Source: Xiphophorus maculatus (lineage: Eukaryota > Chordata > Actinopteri > Cyprinodontiformes > Poeciliidae). From it: a stretch of 64,000 nucleotides of DNA. Numbering within the stretch: the stretch's first letter is position 1; every line of letters begins with the position of its first letter. The stretch covers positions 3,953,650 to 4,017,649 of the forward strand of contig NC_036457.1 of the NCBI RefSeq assembly GCF_002775205.1. Direction: 5' to 3'. Shown one piece after another: positions 22,701 to 64,000 of the stretch. The position numbers and the translations under genes were made by a program. The notes below the pieces were generated by a model. It worked only from the letters and a program-made list of their open reading frames with translations. It ran no database searches and was not told the DNA's origin.

Positions 22701-25700
22701 AAATGTTAGCATGGATGGATGGATGCTAGCATTTATAAATGTTAGCATAGATTGATGGATGCTAGCATGGATGGAAGTTGGATTTTCCATGCTCTTTTTT
22801 AATGGTGTAAATAAATAGAGCATCCTGATCAGAATAACGATTTAGTCGCAGCTCTGAGCTCATTTGCTCCTCTCTGGATTTAAGCCTTCAGCATTTGAGT
22901 CTTTTTGGAGTTGACCGTTTCCTGTCTGACCTCCTGCAGCAGTTCAGTGTGGACATTGCAGAGAATGCCTCCAACGTCTGCCTGGCCCACCTCTTCACCT
23001 ACCAGGACTTCGACGAGGGGACCCTGGGCCTGGCCTATGTGGCGCCCAACAAACCAGACTTTCCCGGAGGGCTCTGCTCCAAACGTAAGCACCAAAGTTT
23101 CCTCTAGATGTTGTCACGGTTACCGTCAGCATCGCTGTGGTGTTTATGAACCCCGCTGTTCAGCTTGTGCTTCGACAGCAAACAAACACGGATCCATCTA
23201 TCTGAACACGGGCCTCACCAGTACCAAGAACTACGGGAAAACGATCCTGACCAAGGTGAAGTCCTGAAGCCCTTTCTGATGGTTTCTTTTCAGTTTTTGT
23301 AGCTTCGTACTGACGGATTGTCTCTACAGGAAGCAGACCTGGTGACGACTCACGAGCTGGGCCATAACTTCGGAGCGGAGCATGACCCGGACAACGTGCC
23401 GTACTGCGCCCCGCGGGAGGACCAGGGAGGGAAGTACGTCATGTACCCCATCGCTGTGAGCGGAGACCACGTCAACAACAAGGTGCTAGCAGAGATAGTA
23501 TAGATAGAGGAATGGATGCTAGCATGAATGGATGGACTCTAGGGTACATAGATGGACAGATGCTAGCGTAGGTTAATGGAAGGGTACTAAGATAGATTGA
23601 TGGCAGCATGGATAGATAGACATGTTAGCAACCATCCAATAATGCATGCTAGACTAGATCAATGCTACCATGGATTGATGGATGATAGAAGCAACCATCC
23701 ATCAATCCTATCATGTAACAAGTTGCTAGCGTGCGTCGCCATGTTTTTCCATCGTAAACCAGAAAAGGTTTCATGACGGTTCGTTTTCCCTTCAGCTGTT
23801 CTCCAACTGCAGCAAGCAGTCCATCGTGAAGCGGCTGCGCTCCAAAGCGGCGACCTGCTTCAAGGAGAGGAACGTCAACGTGTGCGGGAACTCGCGGGTG
23901 GAGCAAGGCGAGGAATGCGACCCAGGGTTGCTGCACTTCAACTCGGACCGCTGCTGCACCCACGAGTGCCGGCTGAGGGACGGAGCAGAGTGCAGGTCCG
24001 AGTCGCTCCAGGTCGGGGGTTCAACGCTTCTCCAATCGGCTGATCTGCCATCTTTCTTTGTTCAGTGACAGGAACAGCGCCTGCTGCAAAAACTGCAGGT
24101 TCCAGGTGAGAGGAGAGGTCTGCCAGGAGCCCATCGACGCCACCTGTAAGGGCCACTCCTACTGCACAGGTCAGCATTCAGGACTCTGCCTGGGAGGGTT
24201 TCCTCTTCTACAGGAATACAGATGTTTTGTTGGACACTTGTTGCTTTCATCAGTCAGAACAAGGAAGCTGCAGATTTAATTTAAAGTTCCAAACTGGAAC
24301 TATTTTAAAAATACTTAACTGTATTTATATTTCAATTTGAAATATTAACTACTTAAATATATATATATATGTATAAAAAGAAAATATTTATATATATAAA
24401 ACAAAAAGTTCTGTTTGCCAACAGGAAACAGCAGTGAGTGTCCTCCGCCGGAGAACGCTCCGGATAAAACGGTGTGTCTGGACAACGGGGAATGCCGTGG
24501 CGGAGAGTGTGTTCCCTTCTGCCAGGTGGTCAAACAGCTGGAGCCCTGCGCCTGCAACGGTAACGCTGCTGCATGGGTTCCTGAGTGGTTCTGATGGGGA
24601 GTATCATGGGTTCCTGAGTGGTTCTGATGGGGAGTATCATGGGTTCCTGAGCGGTCCTGATGGGGAGTGTCATGGGTTCCTGAGCAGTTCTGATGGGGAG
24701 TGTCATGGGTTCCTGAGCGGTTCTGATGGGGAGTGTCATGGGTTCCTGAGCTGTTCTGATTCTCTGATCAGTAGCAAGAAACACTAACTTGTTTTTATCC
24801 AAGATGAAACTGTTTTCCTTGGGAACCTTCAGGTCTAACTGAACCTTCTGGTTTCTTCCCAGAAACAAACTCGTCTTGCAAAGTCTGCTGCCGGGGGAGC
24901 AATGGAGTCTGCAGCCCCTTCGTTGATGTGAAAGGCGATTTTGTGTATTTGCGGAAAGGCAAACCTTGCACCGTGGGTTTCTGCGACGGAGCGGTGAGTT
25001 AAACACTCATGACCCGATCCTCATGTCCTTCCTCTCTGGTTAGTTTATATCTAGATGAAGAGTCCCTTGCTTGTCTCCCTTCCACACTCCAGTATATTTG
25101 GTGTCGGCAATGGACCATCATAGTCGGTCTGCCAACCGCCATGAAACAACCAGAAGAAGAAGAGTCCCTTGCTTATGGTCTGGTTGACCGCTATAAGTAG
25201 TGCAAGTTAACAAAACCACAGAGTTGAAGGGGGTACTCTCAATCTGACTCAAAGTCTGTATCTGGTCTAACCAATGTTCCTTTAGGAAGATAAAGAAGGG
25301 CCCTGGTTTTCTGTGGTACTTAGTTCTAGTGGTCATTCAGAGACGAAGGGAAGGATGATCACTGGGTTAGAACCAGGAGTTACAGCCACTCATTGAACTG
25401 GACCTGAATGGACCCCATGGTTGTTCCTCAGCCTCAACAACCAGAAGCCCAAAAGGGAAAAGGCATCTACTGAATCCCCATGAACACAAAGCGAAGCGTT
25501 GGGGACCCTTAAGGCTTCAGATCAACCATAAAGGCTTAAACTGAACGAGCCATTTCTGTCTGTACAGGGGAAATGCATGAAGCAGGTGCAGGATGTGGTG
25601 GAACGTCTGTGGGACTTCATCGATAAACTCGACATCAACACATTCAGAAAGTTCCTGGCTGATAACATCGTGGGCTCGGTGGTGGCGTTCTCGCTCCTCT

Positions 25701-27512
25701 TCTGGGTTCCTTTCAGCATCCTGGTCCACTGTGTGGTCGGTGTCACTCCTCACAGACGCTCCTCTGGGTTTTTTTTTCCTCCCTGAAAGCCGTAACTTTG
25801 ATCTGCTTCTCTGTACTTTCAGGACAAGAAGATGGATAGACAGTATGAAGAGACCACCAAGTCTCTTTTCTTCTCCAGCGTGAGTATGAGCTTCCTCAGT
25901 CATGGCAGATGTAGCAGATACCAGTATGTAGGCAGCAGCTTATTAGATCAATACAGGAACTGTTCTTTGGCAAGACATAAACTGATAAAGATCCTTCCAG
26001 TCACTGGCATTTGGTTAACCTTTACCTTAGGAGAACCCAGTCAGCATTAGTTGAAGGTAAGAAGCCCACCAGCTGCAGTTGCCTGTAATTGGCTATTCTG
26101 CCATCCTCTTTGCAGCCAACATCTCCATTTTGGAACCACTTCCACCAAATGGTACAAGTCAAATCTAGCTTGAGCCCCAGCAGTTTTATAGGCAGCAGAC
26201 TGCATTTGTTGACTGACAAACAACAACATATTAACCACCATTTTCAACCTGTGATGAGACTGAAGTAGTTTGATGTCTAACCTTTTCATCAGTTGTGGCG
26301 GAAGAGCGTACACACCTTCAACTCAACAGGAAAATCAACAACATGCAAATAGATTTCTGAGGAACTGGCCTCAAGGGTAAATGCACAAAATGACGTCATC
26401 CGAGTGTCAACCACAGCTTCCCCTGTGCTGCTAATAGAGACGAGACCCAAACCGGACATTAAACAGCTGCAGTGAGACTCACAATGGAGAATGAAGTGTC
26501 AGAGGGAGCTCTTACTAACCCTGAGCTAAAGTTTTTCATCAGTTTCAGACTTGGTGATCACTTCAGGGTAAAGCTAAACCCTACTTTAGTTTGAGGCATT
26601 TCAATGGACTGGTTGGACTGGTTTCACTGGGATTTGATCGAAGAGGCTTACAGCTGTAGAAGCCAGAGGAACGTCAGAGAAAACAACTAAAGAAATTTAT
26701 CTTAAGGTGTTGCAGCTTCCTCAATGTTAAACTTCAGATTGGGAGGTTTTTGGCTTGACTGCAGGAGTTAATAACATCCTTTAGAAAGTAATGCTTTAAG
26801 TGGTGGGCGCACTTCTGCTAATCTGCTAATAGTGGAGCTAATTTTCCACTTAGTTCTTTTACCAAGTTGGAAATGTTTAGCATGAACAGTATCAACATGG
26901 TTGAATTTAGCGGTTTAGCATTGTTTTCTACTAATACCATGCTGGTAGTGCTTTAACGTCAATGGGACTCATGTTTATGACTTAGGGTTTGCACAGCTAA
27001 CCTTTTAGCTAGCGGTGCCGACCACTGTCCTTTGATTTCCTTCTGTTTAGTTTCAGATAAATTTAGGGATGAAGGTTAACAGCAGCTTCCAGTCTAGTCA
27101 TCACCACACTGACAGTCCCTTTATTTCCCAGAATGCCGAGCTCCTGAGCAGCCTTGATTCTGCTTCTGTCCGGATCTTCAAACCTCTAAACTTCCCGGCT
27201 GCCCCTGTGCGGCTCCCACCGATCAGCCCGCAGCTTGCCAGCACCCCGCCGGTCTTCGGCGCCGCCCCGGCCTCGAGCCACACATCCCCGCCTCTGGATG
27301 CGCCCCACATGGCCACCATCTTGGAGGACCCCAGCCTGGACTCCCACCTGGACGAGGAGGAGCTGCAGGAGGCGTTTGAACGCCCACCTGGAGCTACTCG
27401 CCGTTCATTTGAGGACCTGACGGAGAGAAACCCGATGAGACGCAGCGACAAGTCGAAGCTGTTCAGACTTCAGAGGCAACATCAGATCGACAGCAAGGAG
27501 ACTCAGTGCTGA
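19765..27512 (+). CDS. adam17: ADAM17 (TACE), membrane metalloprotease sheddase
   Basis: ADAM17 cleaves ectodomains such as TNF precursor, EGFR ligands and Notch at the cell surface. Eighteen exons join to 841 residues (human 824 as I recall). In order: a signal peptide (about 1-20), a prodomain with the cysteine switch C186 (PSVCGYV), and the furin-type site RGKR at 215-218. The reprolysin catalytic domain carries [11 protein letters not shown] at 407-417 and the Met-turn YVMYP. The disintegrin-like and membrane-proximal regions are cysteine-rich (about 480-640). The CANDIS helix lies at about 647-661, the transmembrane segment at about 673-694, and the cytoplasmic tail ends KETQC, like the KETEC end of human. 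All zinc ligands and the catalytic Glu are present, so the enzyme should be active. Teleosts often keep two copies (a and b); I cannot tell which this is. Confidence 0.97.
21680..21742 (+). mobile_element. LINE reverse-transcriptase remnant in ADAM17 intron 5
   Basis: Translation from 21680 reads [13 protein letters not shown]..., which matches the conserved non-LTR reverse-transcriptase motif GVPQGSxLGPLLF. It runs 21 codons to a TAG at 21743. Flanking sequence does not extend the domain, so this is a short decayed fragment of a LINE. Confidence 0.7.
22690..22790 (+). repeat. GCTAGCATGGATGGATG simple repeat in ADAM17 intron 8
   Basis: Loose units of GCTAGCATGGATGGATG / AAATGTTAGCATAGATTGATGG, related in type to the tract at 23495-23720 in intron 11. 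Confidence 0.6.
23495..23720 (+). repeat. TGCTAGCATGGATGGATG-type simple repeat in ADAM17 intron 11
   Basis: Degenerate units based on GATGCTAGCATGGATGGA with GATAGATTGATGG variants. It contains a 13-bp inverted repeat, GGATTGATGGATG at 23672-23684 against CATCCATCAATCC at 23696-23708. Confidence 0.6.
24354..24404. repeat. (TA)n tract in ADAM17 intron 13
   Basis: Short AT alternation (AAATATATATATATATGTAT, then TATTTATATATATAA) just upstream of the exon 14 acceptor. Confidence 0.65.
24572..24760 (+). repeat. 33-bp minisatellite next to the ADAM17 exon 14 donor
   Basis: About 5.7 head-to-tail units of exactly 33 bp, each starting CATGGGTTCCTGAG and containing TCTGATGGGGAGT, begin 12 bp after the exon 14 splice donor. 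Sequence differences among units are few (GGT/GCGG/GCAG/GCTG and TAT/TGT), which suggests recent expansion. Because 33 is a multiple of three, frames stay open through the array on both strands. Those frames are artefacts, since neither continues the ADAM17 frame. Confidence 0.9.
25057..25174 (+). mobile_element. Retroposed fragment with 16-bp target-site duplication
   Basis: GAAGAGTCCCTTGCTT occurs at 25057-25072 and again at 25159-25174. The 86 bp between begin GTCTCCCTTCCACACTCC and end in a short purine tail (AACAACCAGAAGAA). Identical flanks and a 3' simple tail are the signature of target-primed retroposition. The insert looks like a 5'-truncated LINE or SINE 3' end lying in the sense of ADAM17, in intron 15. 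Confidence 0.65.
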
Positions 27513-27887
27513 GAGACGCTGCCAGGGGGCGCTGCTGCCCCTCATCTGTTCCTTAAAGCTGATCCTGAACTCACCTCCAGCCGTCTCAGGTAACACACAG
27601 AAGGCTGCCGTCGATTTATAACCTGTTTAATTTAATCTGTTTCTTAAAATAATTTTATGTTCATTTCTTTGTGTTTGTCACTCATTTTCCCTTCTAAAAA
27701 GGTACAACTTTTAAATTTGCACTTCAGTGGTTGGAAGGATACATTGAAAATTTCAATTATTTGATATAAAAATATAATTTTTTCCTGATTTCATCAGAAT
27801 GCTAACATCATCCCACTCTGCTGTACCACCTCAAGGTCCAATATTTTCACGATTAAAGCGCAAACATTTCAACCAGACATCAGTTCC

Positions 27888-27893
27888 AATAAA
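27888..27893 (+). terminator. Candidate proximal ADAM17 polyadenylation signal
   Basis: AATAAA about 375 nt after the ADAM17 stop. A more distal AATAAA lies at 29389-29394, which would give a 3' UTR near 1.9 kb. Sequence alone does not show which is used. Confidence 0.35.
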
Positions 27894-29721
27894 GACGACC
27901 AAGTTTGGGTTTAAAACCAGGATTTGGAGAAATTTAAAACCGTTCAGGATGGGAGACGTGAAAGTGAGCTAAAAGTTCAATTTAAATTTGTGTTTTTGAT
28001 TCCTGTCAGAATTCAGTTATCCATAGTGTAAAAATCTGACTTCCCAAACAGTTTGTAAAAAATGGAAGCAGTCTTTAATTTCATTCTAAATAATTGAGGT
28101 AAAGAAGAAAATAACTTGATTCTTACAGAAATAAAACTTATTTTGTCTCATGTTTCTATGATTCTGGTTATCAAACAGATGTCAGCTTTCATGATCTCTG
28201 TAAAACAATAGCGATTACAACAAATAATATGTTAAAAAAATAAATAAGTCAAAACTGTTATAACAACAAAGCTACCTTTTATCTTAAGATCATGGGAGAA
28301 TGAAACTGATCACATCACATGAAGTTTACTGCAGCGATTCGAGTTTACACACAAGATCTGCCTAAAGATAATGAAATAAATCATAACAAACCAAACTGCT
28401 ATGATTTATTTCATCATCTCAAGATAATGAAATAACCAACAATTCAGTGTTTCATTAAATATATTAAATACTAAATTATAACAAGATGTTCTTCAGGAAT
28501 AGACTGTTAGCAAAAATAAGCAATGTTGACATAATGTCATTGAAACTTATGACTAAACAAGCTGAAAGTCTCAAAGATATAAGGAGCTACTCGAATCTAA
28601 ATAATTTCAAAAAGAAATAACACCTACAGCTGATAACCATAATGCTTAGAGCTTATCAACACTAAGCCCAGAAAATAACCAAAAAAACTGTTACATTTTT
28701 CCCAAGATCCAAAATTAATTTGAACCAGAAACTCTGGGATTCATAAATCAAAAATGTGAAGGTTTCTTCTTTAAACTTTCACCTCCACAAATATTCCTCA
28801 AAATAAGAGTCCATTTAACCGTGAACTACTGAAAAATTCATATTTTCTCATTTTCACAATGAACGTGAAAGAAAAAAAAATTTCTGCATTTTTATAAAGT
28901 TTTGCAAGATATTTTACAGAAAATATTTATTTTTACAAGATTTAAAACAGTTTTTGGGACTAAAGTTAAAGTTTTCTTTGACAGGATGGTGCTTTTTATT
29001 CGTGTTTTTTAAAGTTTGTATTTTTCTAAAGCAAATGATACTTTAGAGAAAAAGACAATTAAAAAAGCAGCAAAACTTTAGAAAAAAATGTTAAGATTGT
29101 TGACATTTTTAAATATCCTGTAAACTGCTTTGTTTGAAACACAAAGACTTTTTTACAAGTCAAAATTAAAACCAAAGAATTAGACCAAACTTTACAGTTT
29201 TGGTGAAAAAAAGTGTATTTTTGTTTTATTGTATTAAATCGCTGTTAAAGTGTTAAAACCACCTCTGTCAGTATTTTGGGATGTTGTGTCTTTGTTGTTT
29301 TAATGTTCATAAACTGCAGCTTTTACATGAAAAATAAAAATTACTGTTCAGAAAGCCTTCTGCATGTTTTCATTTCACAATAAAAGCTTGGAAATTAAAA
29401 GAAAAGCTTTAAAATCTACATTTATTCAGCTGAAGAGTTTGGTTTATCTAAAATTAGAAAAATAAAAGCATAAACTGAAGTAAATATGCAAAAATTGTTT
29501 ATTATTAATTAAACAGAACCATTGCTATATCCGGTGTATTTTCACAAACTTCAGAAATACGTTGATTAAAAATAATAATGAAATAAGTCTAAATATTTGT
29601 ATGTGGTTTGAAACCTTTGTTTTACACCACATTTCCATTTGTTGTGGTTCTAATCTCACCAAAATATCTTTAGTTTCCTCCAATGGATAAAGATGATTTA
29701 TCTGAGTCATGTGATCACCTC

Positions 29722-29758
29722 CCTTACACTCAGAGCGGGAACATCTCTGAGTGTAAGG
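29722..29758. repeat. Perfect 14-bp inverted repeat between convergent genes
   Basis: CCTTACACTCAGAG (29722-29735) and CTCTGAGTGTAAGG (29745-29758) form a perfect 14-bp stem with a 9-nt loop, CGGGAACAT. It lies between the last ADAM17 AATAAA and the first CPSF3 poly(A) signal. Confidence 0.75.
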
Positions 29759-29975
29759 AACATCTCAAAAAAATCATTTTTCTTCCACAGTTATATAATT
29801 CCAACAGGTCAATTTTAAATAAAATATATAGTTAATAAGATACTACCTGTTCCAGAACAAATTTAAATAAATAACAACAGGAATTAATGAGATTTATTTT
29901 CAAAAATTGTCAAACTAAACACAGAATTTCCTGTAAGAAAAGTAGGACTAGTCAGAAAAATCTCACAAAATTTGT

Positions 29976-29981
29976 TTTATT
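29976..29981 (-). terminator. Candidate CPSF3 polyadenylation signal
   Basis: TTTATT on the plus strand (AATAAA on the minus strand), 85 nt past the CPSF3 stop. A second copy lies at 29893-29898. Confidence 0.45.
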
Positions 29982-30065
29982 TTGTACAAAAACAATCGTT
30001 ACGGACATCTGACAACAGCTGCGTTGTAAAAAAATAATGTGCTGGAATAAAGGGGGCGTGGCCTG

Positions 30066-37177
<7,112 letters not shown>

Positions 37178-37258
37178 GTTTACTGTAATAAACTAAACAA
37201 GACGTTTAACAAACAAATTCATCACTCCGCTACTTTCACCACAACTTCAGGACGGTGA

Positions 37259-37268
37259 CACTTCCGGT
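37259..37268 (-). promoter_or_regulatory. ETS/GABP site upstream of CPSF3
   Basis: ACCGGAAGTG on the minus strand, about 82-91 bp upstream of the CPSF3 ATG, is a full ETS (GABP-class) consensus. No TATA box is evident nearby. It probably marks the core promoter. Confidence 0.55.
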
Positions 37269-39383
37269 CCCTTCTCAAATCAGTCCGGTTAGTACAACTT
37301 CTAGCTTCTCCAGTTCCACGAATAAAGTCCGACCGTAGATTTGTTTTTGTTGTTGTATTCTTGATCTGTGACACTTTATGACTACTAAACCTTAACATTC
37401 CTGCAATCTTACCTAAAATACTTAATAATAATATACTCTATTTAAAAAAGGACACTGTGCAACTCAAACGTAATCGTTTGATGCGCCGTGTTAACAGCAT
37501 TTAAGTTAATTCGCCTCTGCAGTCTCTTTGTAAACCATTTCAAAATTAAAATGAAAGCTGTTCAGTAGAACCACGTTTGAGGTATGTCACAAAACACTGA
37601 AGTGTCCCCAATAACAGACAGAATCTGAGTATGTGTTATTGCCAATATAACCTTCAACAAACTGAAACAATTACTTTTTATGTCCACACATTTATTTTCT
37701 AAAAATATATGCTTTAAAAGTGGCTTTAGCATGCAATTGTGGACTGGAAAACACAACAGTTGTCTGAAGTTTTATCTTTCCCCACACCAAAATTGACAGT
37801 AAAAAACCAAGACATGAGAATTTTACATAGGTTCTATCAAAGGAAAGGTGCAGGAAGGCCAAAAGCAAGGCACTTAGAAACACACACACAGAAATAATTG
37901 TTCAATCATACTTACAAAAAATGTTCGGAAACATTAGGAAAAATCTATTTTATTGATATATACCTATATCAATAAAATAAGTGAAAAACTGAAAATTGTA
38001 GCCTGTTTACTTGAGGACAGTGTATTATGTAACTGTAGTAATCCAAAATCTGTGGCAAAAATCAGTTTATGCAAGGAAGTTTGAAGTAAAACAAAAAGAA
38101 AATAAATACTTCAATTAAAAAAATGCACATTTGTTGTACTGCAATCAAGTCATGACAATATCTGAAAGTCAGGTTTTGGCAGGTTTTACGCAAAGACAAA
38201 TTTATTTGACTTTTACCATTTGAGCAATGACCCAAATCCTTAGATTTTAAAACAAAATTCAGATAGATGCTTGGTGTTTAAAAAAAGAAATAGGTCATTT
38301 TTTAAAAAGGTTTATAAAGCAGTAGAAAACAATCAGAAATTAAACACCAACTTTACTTTAGTTCTGAGTAAGAATGTCTTATAATTACTTTGACAGAAAT
38401 TGTTCTTTCGAGTTTGATTTGCCAAACTAAACAGATTCAGTTTTGTGCTCATCTGAGTTTGACTCATGTTTGCTCCACTAACGGCTCTTTGGGAAAATCA
38501 AAATGTGTTTTCATGAGAAGGAAATTCACCAACAATGTAGCAGAATATTATCTAGTAAAAACAAAACAAAACAGAATCCCCAGTTACATCGAAGTGTCTT
38601 TATTGGAGAGAAAACAACAACATCTAACAGCCGTTTCCCGTTTTACCCTTCTTGACCCTATTGTTGAATCTCACCGCCGGTTTTTCTGTCGAGAAAATGT
38701 TGAAATATTTTACATCTTTTCCACTTTTTGACCTGAAGCATTAAGACACAGGATCGACTTCGTTGAAGGAGAGTCATTTCTCTTCTTCATCTTCCAACCA
38801 TCGAACAGTACCAGCTTCTTTTTAACCAATGAATGGCACCTTAATGTTTGCGTTATGTAGCAAGAATGAACCAAGAATTTACCTGGAGCTGATAAAAATT
38901 CTCCAACCTACAGGAAGACTTGTGTTTTTATTGGTATTTAGCTCTAATGAGCATCAATAGTTAAAGTTTTTGAACTCTTGATTTTTAAAATTGGGAATAC
39001 CTGCAGATGTGTTGCATATTCAGCAGACGTAATTCGTCTCCATATTTACAGTGAATTATACGTGCAGACGCAGCGTTCCTGCCGTCTGCCTGCATGCTGA
39101 AGCTCCACAACTTTCATTTTAAACGTTTTCAAAAATATTCCCAGGACTCAAGTTGATTTTAAAATACATTTTTAAAAGTTTAAACAAGGCACAAACATAA
39201 TTTAGAGATGCAAACAATTGTTCAGCACGTTAGATAAAATAAACCTTTCGAAGTTTCAGATATTACACATCAGATCCGACATAAAGCCAGAGGGTCGTTT
39301 ATGATCCAGTTTGAGTTCTTTTCCTGGCTACATCCAGTCGGGCCTCTGGTGGAGAATGTTAACTCTTTACAGGACTGAACAGG
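37269..39383. other. CPSF3-ASAP2 intergenic region
   Basis: The 2.1 kb between the CPSF3 promoter and the ASAP2 stop hold no recognisable gene; ITGB1BP1, expected here from human order, was not found. A perfect 15-bp hairpin (TATTTTATTGATATA, loop TACC) lies at 37946-37979. The segment from about 38940 to 39383 is probably ASAP2 3' UTR. Confidence 0.5.
38937..38942 (-). terminator. Candidate ASAP2 polyadenylation signal
   Basis: TTTATT on the plus strand gives AATAAA on the minus strand, about 440 nt past the ASAP2 stop. Another lies near 38598. Confidence 0.35.
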
Positions 39384-63462
<24,079 letters not shown>

Positions 63463-63824
63463 CTTGAGGAGTGATAGTCCTCAGCAGAACTAAGCCGAAC
63501 CGAGCCGCAGGTCCTGCAGGTGGAGCCGCTCCACCTGGCCGGATGAGTTGGAGTCAGAAAATCCTCAAACCTCGGCCAGCTTCTGCTAACGTCATGTCAG
63601 TCCATGTTCAAGGCTTGGTCACATTCCTGTGTCCGTCCAGCAGCTGCCTCACCTGGGAGCACCGAGCAGGGCGGAGACACGGACAGAGCTCTCACTCTGC
63701 TGCAATTTCCTGGAACCACAGTCTCTCACTGGCCACGCCCCCTGGGCGGGCTCTGGCGAAACTATCAGTTTGCTGCTTTAACTTTGAAGTAATGGCTTTA
63801 AATCAACGCACAGAGGTGGCAGAG
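63463..63824 (-). promoter_or_regulatory. Probable ASAP2 5' UTR / promoter region
   Basis: GC-richer sequence upstream of the ASAP2 ATG. CAGGTGGAG (63517-63525) and CTCCACCTG (63529-63537) form a 9-bp palindrome with a 3-nt spacer, presenting two E-boxes about 55-75 bp before the start codon. No TATA box is evident. Because ASAP genes often have non-coding or alternative first exons, the true promoter may lie beyond the window. Confidence 0.35.
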
Positions 63825-64000
63825 CTAAAGTTTTACTCAAGAAAGAGTAGCAGTACTTAAACATGTTGTTACTCAAGGAAAAAGAGGCCGTCCAAGAAAG
63901 TACTGAGTAACTGATCAAATTTAATATTTAAAAATGGCATAGTCAGACTGACTAAAATATAAAAATAAGTGGAAATTTTGGTATTTTAAGGACAAAAATG
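63825..64000. repeat. Repeat family B, copy running off the window
   Basis: Contains TTTTACTCAAGAAAGAGTAG, AAAGTACTGAGTAACTGATC and TGGAAATTTTGGTATTTTAAGG, matching 7868-8060. It continues beyond the right edge. Confidence 0.6.

Larger units (their letters stand above)
19765..27512 (+). other. adam17: ADAM17 exon map
   Basis: Coding exons: 19765-19864, 20426-20558, 20643-20776, 20975-21063, 21136-21310, 22109-22239, 22314-22400, 22485-22595, 22940-23084, 23164-23255, 23330-23482, 23796-23995, 24066-24169, 24425-24559, 24863-24993, 25568-25735, 25823-25879, 27132-27512 (stop 27510-27512). The total is 2526 nt with consistent phases. The exon 16 donor (GTG|GTCGGT) and the exon 5 donor (GTTGGT) are weaker than consensus. 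Introns longer than 300 bp are intron 1 (AT-rich), intron 5 (LINE remnant), intron 8 and intron 11 (TAGCATGGATGGATGG-type simple repeats), intron 15 (retroposed fragment) and intron 17 (1.25 kb, no gene seen). Confidence 0.93.
27513..30065. other. Convergent ADAM17-CPSF3 intergenic / 3' UTR region
   Basis: AT-rich, without coding sequence. The first part should be ADAM17 3' UTR, and CPSF3 contributes at most a few hundred bases at the right end. It holds a 15-bp hairpin at 28371-28414 (ATGAAATAAATCATA and its complement, 14-nt loop) and a 14-bp hairpin at 29722-29758. Confidence 0.5.

Noticed and set aside
24434-24787. Open frames with an 11-residue repeat on both strands over ADAM17 exon 14 and intron 14
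   Set aside because: They arise because the 33-bp minisatellite unit is a multiple of three. The plus frame is shifted relative to the real exon 14 frame.

Overview
The window is vertebrate nuclear DNA, almost certainly from a ray-finned (teleost) fish. The base composition is AT-rich, the introns are mostly short with GT-AG boundaries, and the interspersed repeats are of teleost type: a tRNA-derived SINE, hAT-like MITEs, a Tc1-like remnant and short LINE tails. Four multi-exon protein genes account for all confident coding sequence. They are TAF1B (minus, 10149-18043), ADAM17 (plus, 19765-27512), CPSF3 (minus, 30066-37177) and ASAP2 (minus, 39384-63462). I rebuilt each gene exon by exon. All four joined reading frames stay open from ATG to stop, predicting 576, 841, 686 and 1000 residues, close to the lengths I recall for the human proteins.

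Layout. 1-10148 has no recognised gene; it holds repeats, AT-rich filler and one unexplained exon-like open frame at 7513-7701. TAF1B (15 exons) follows, then a 1.7-kb gap to ADAM17 (18 exons), which is transcribed divergently from TAF1B. ADAM17 and CPSF3 (18 exons) converge tail to tail across 2.5 kb. CPSF3 and ASAP2 (27 exons) run in the same direction, 2.2 kb apart. The ASAP2 first coding exon lies at 63334-63462, and its 7.4-kb first intron is the largest in the window.

The genes do not form a pathway. TAF1B is an RNA polymerase I initiation factor of SL1/TIF-IB. ADAM17 is the membrane sheddase TACE. CPSF3 is the pre-mRNA 3'-end endonuclease CPSF73. ASAP2 is an Arf GTPase-activating scaffold with BAR, PH, ArfGAP, ankyrin and SH3 modules. 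Their order and relative orientation match human 2p25.1 as I recall it, except that YWHAQ, IAH1 and ITGB1BP1, which lie among them in human, are absent here.

I found no undescribed biological system. The most useful observations are the orphan exon-like frame, several datable transposon insertions with intact target-site duplications, a tandemly triplicated unclassified 300-bp repeat, a 33-bp G-rich minisatellite beside an ADAM17 splice donor, a clustered CRE/X-box/YY1-like segment inside ASAP2, and a non-consensus residue in the ASAP2 ArfGAP zinc finger. Family names rest on memory of known proteins and repeats; no database search was possible.
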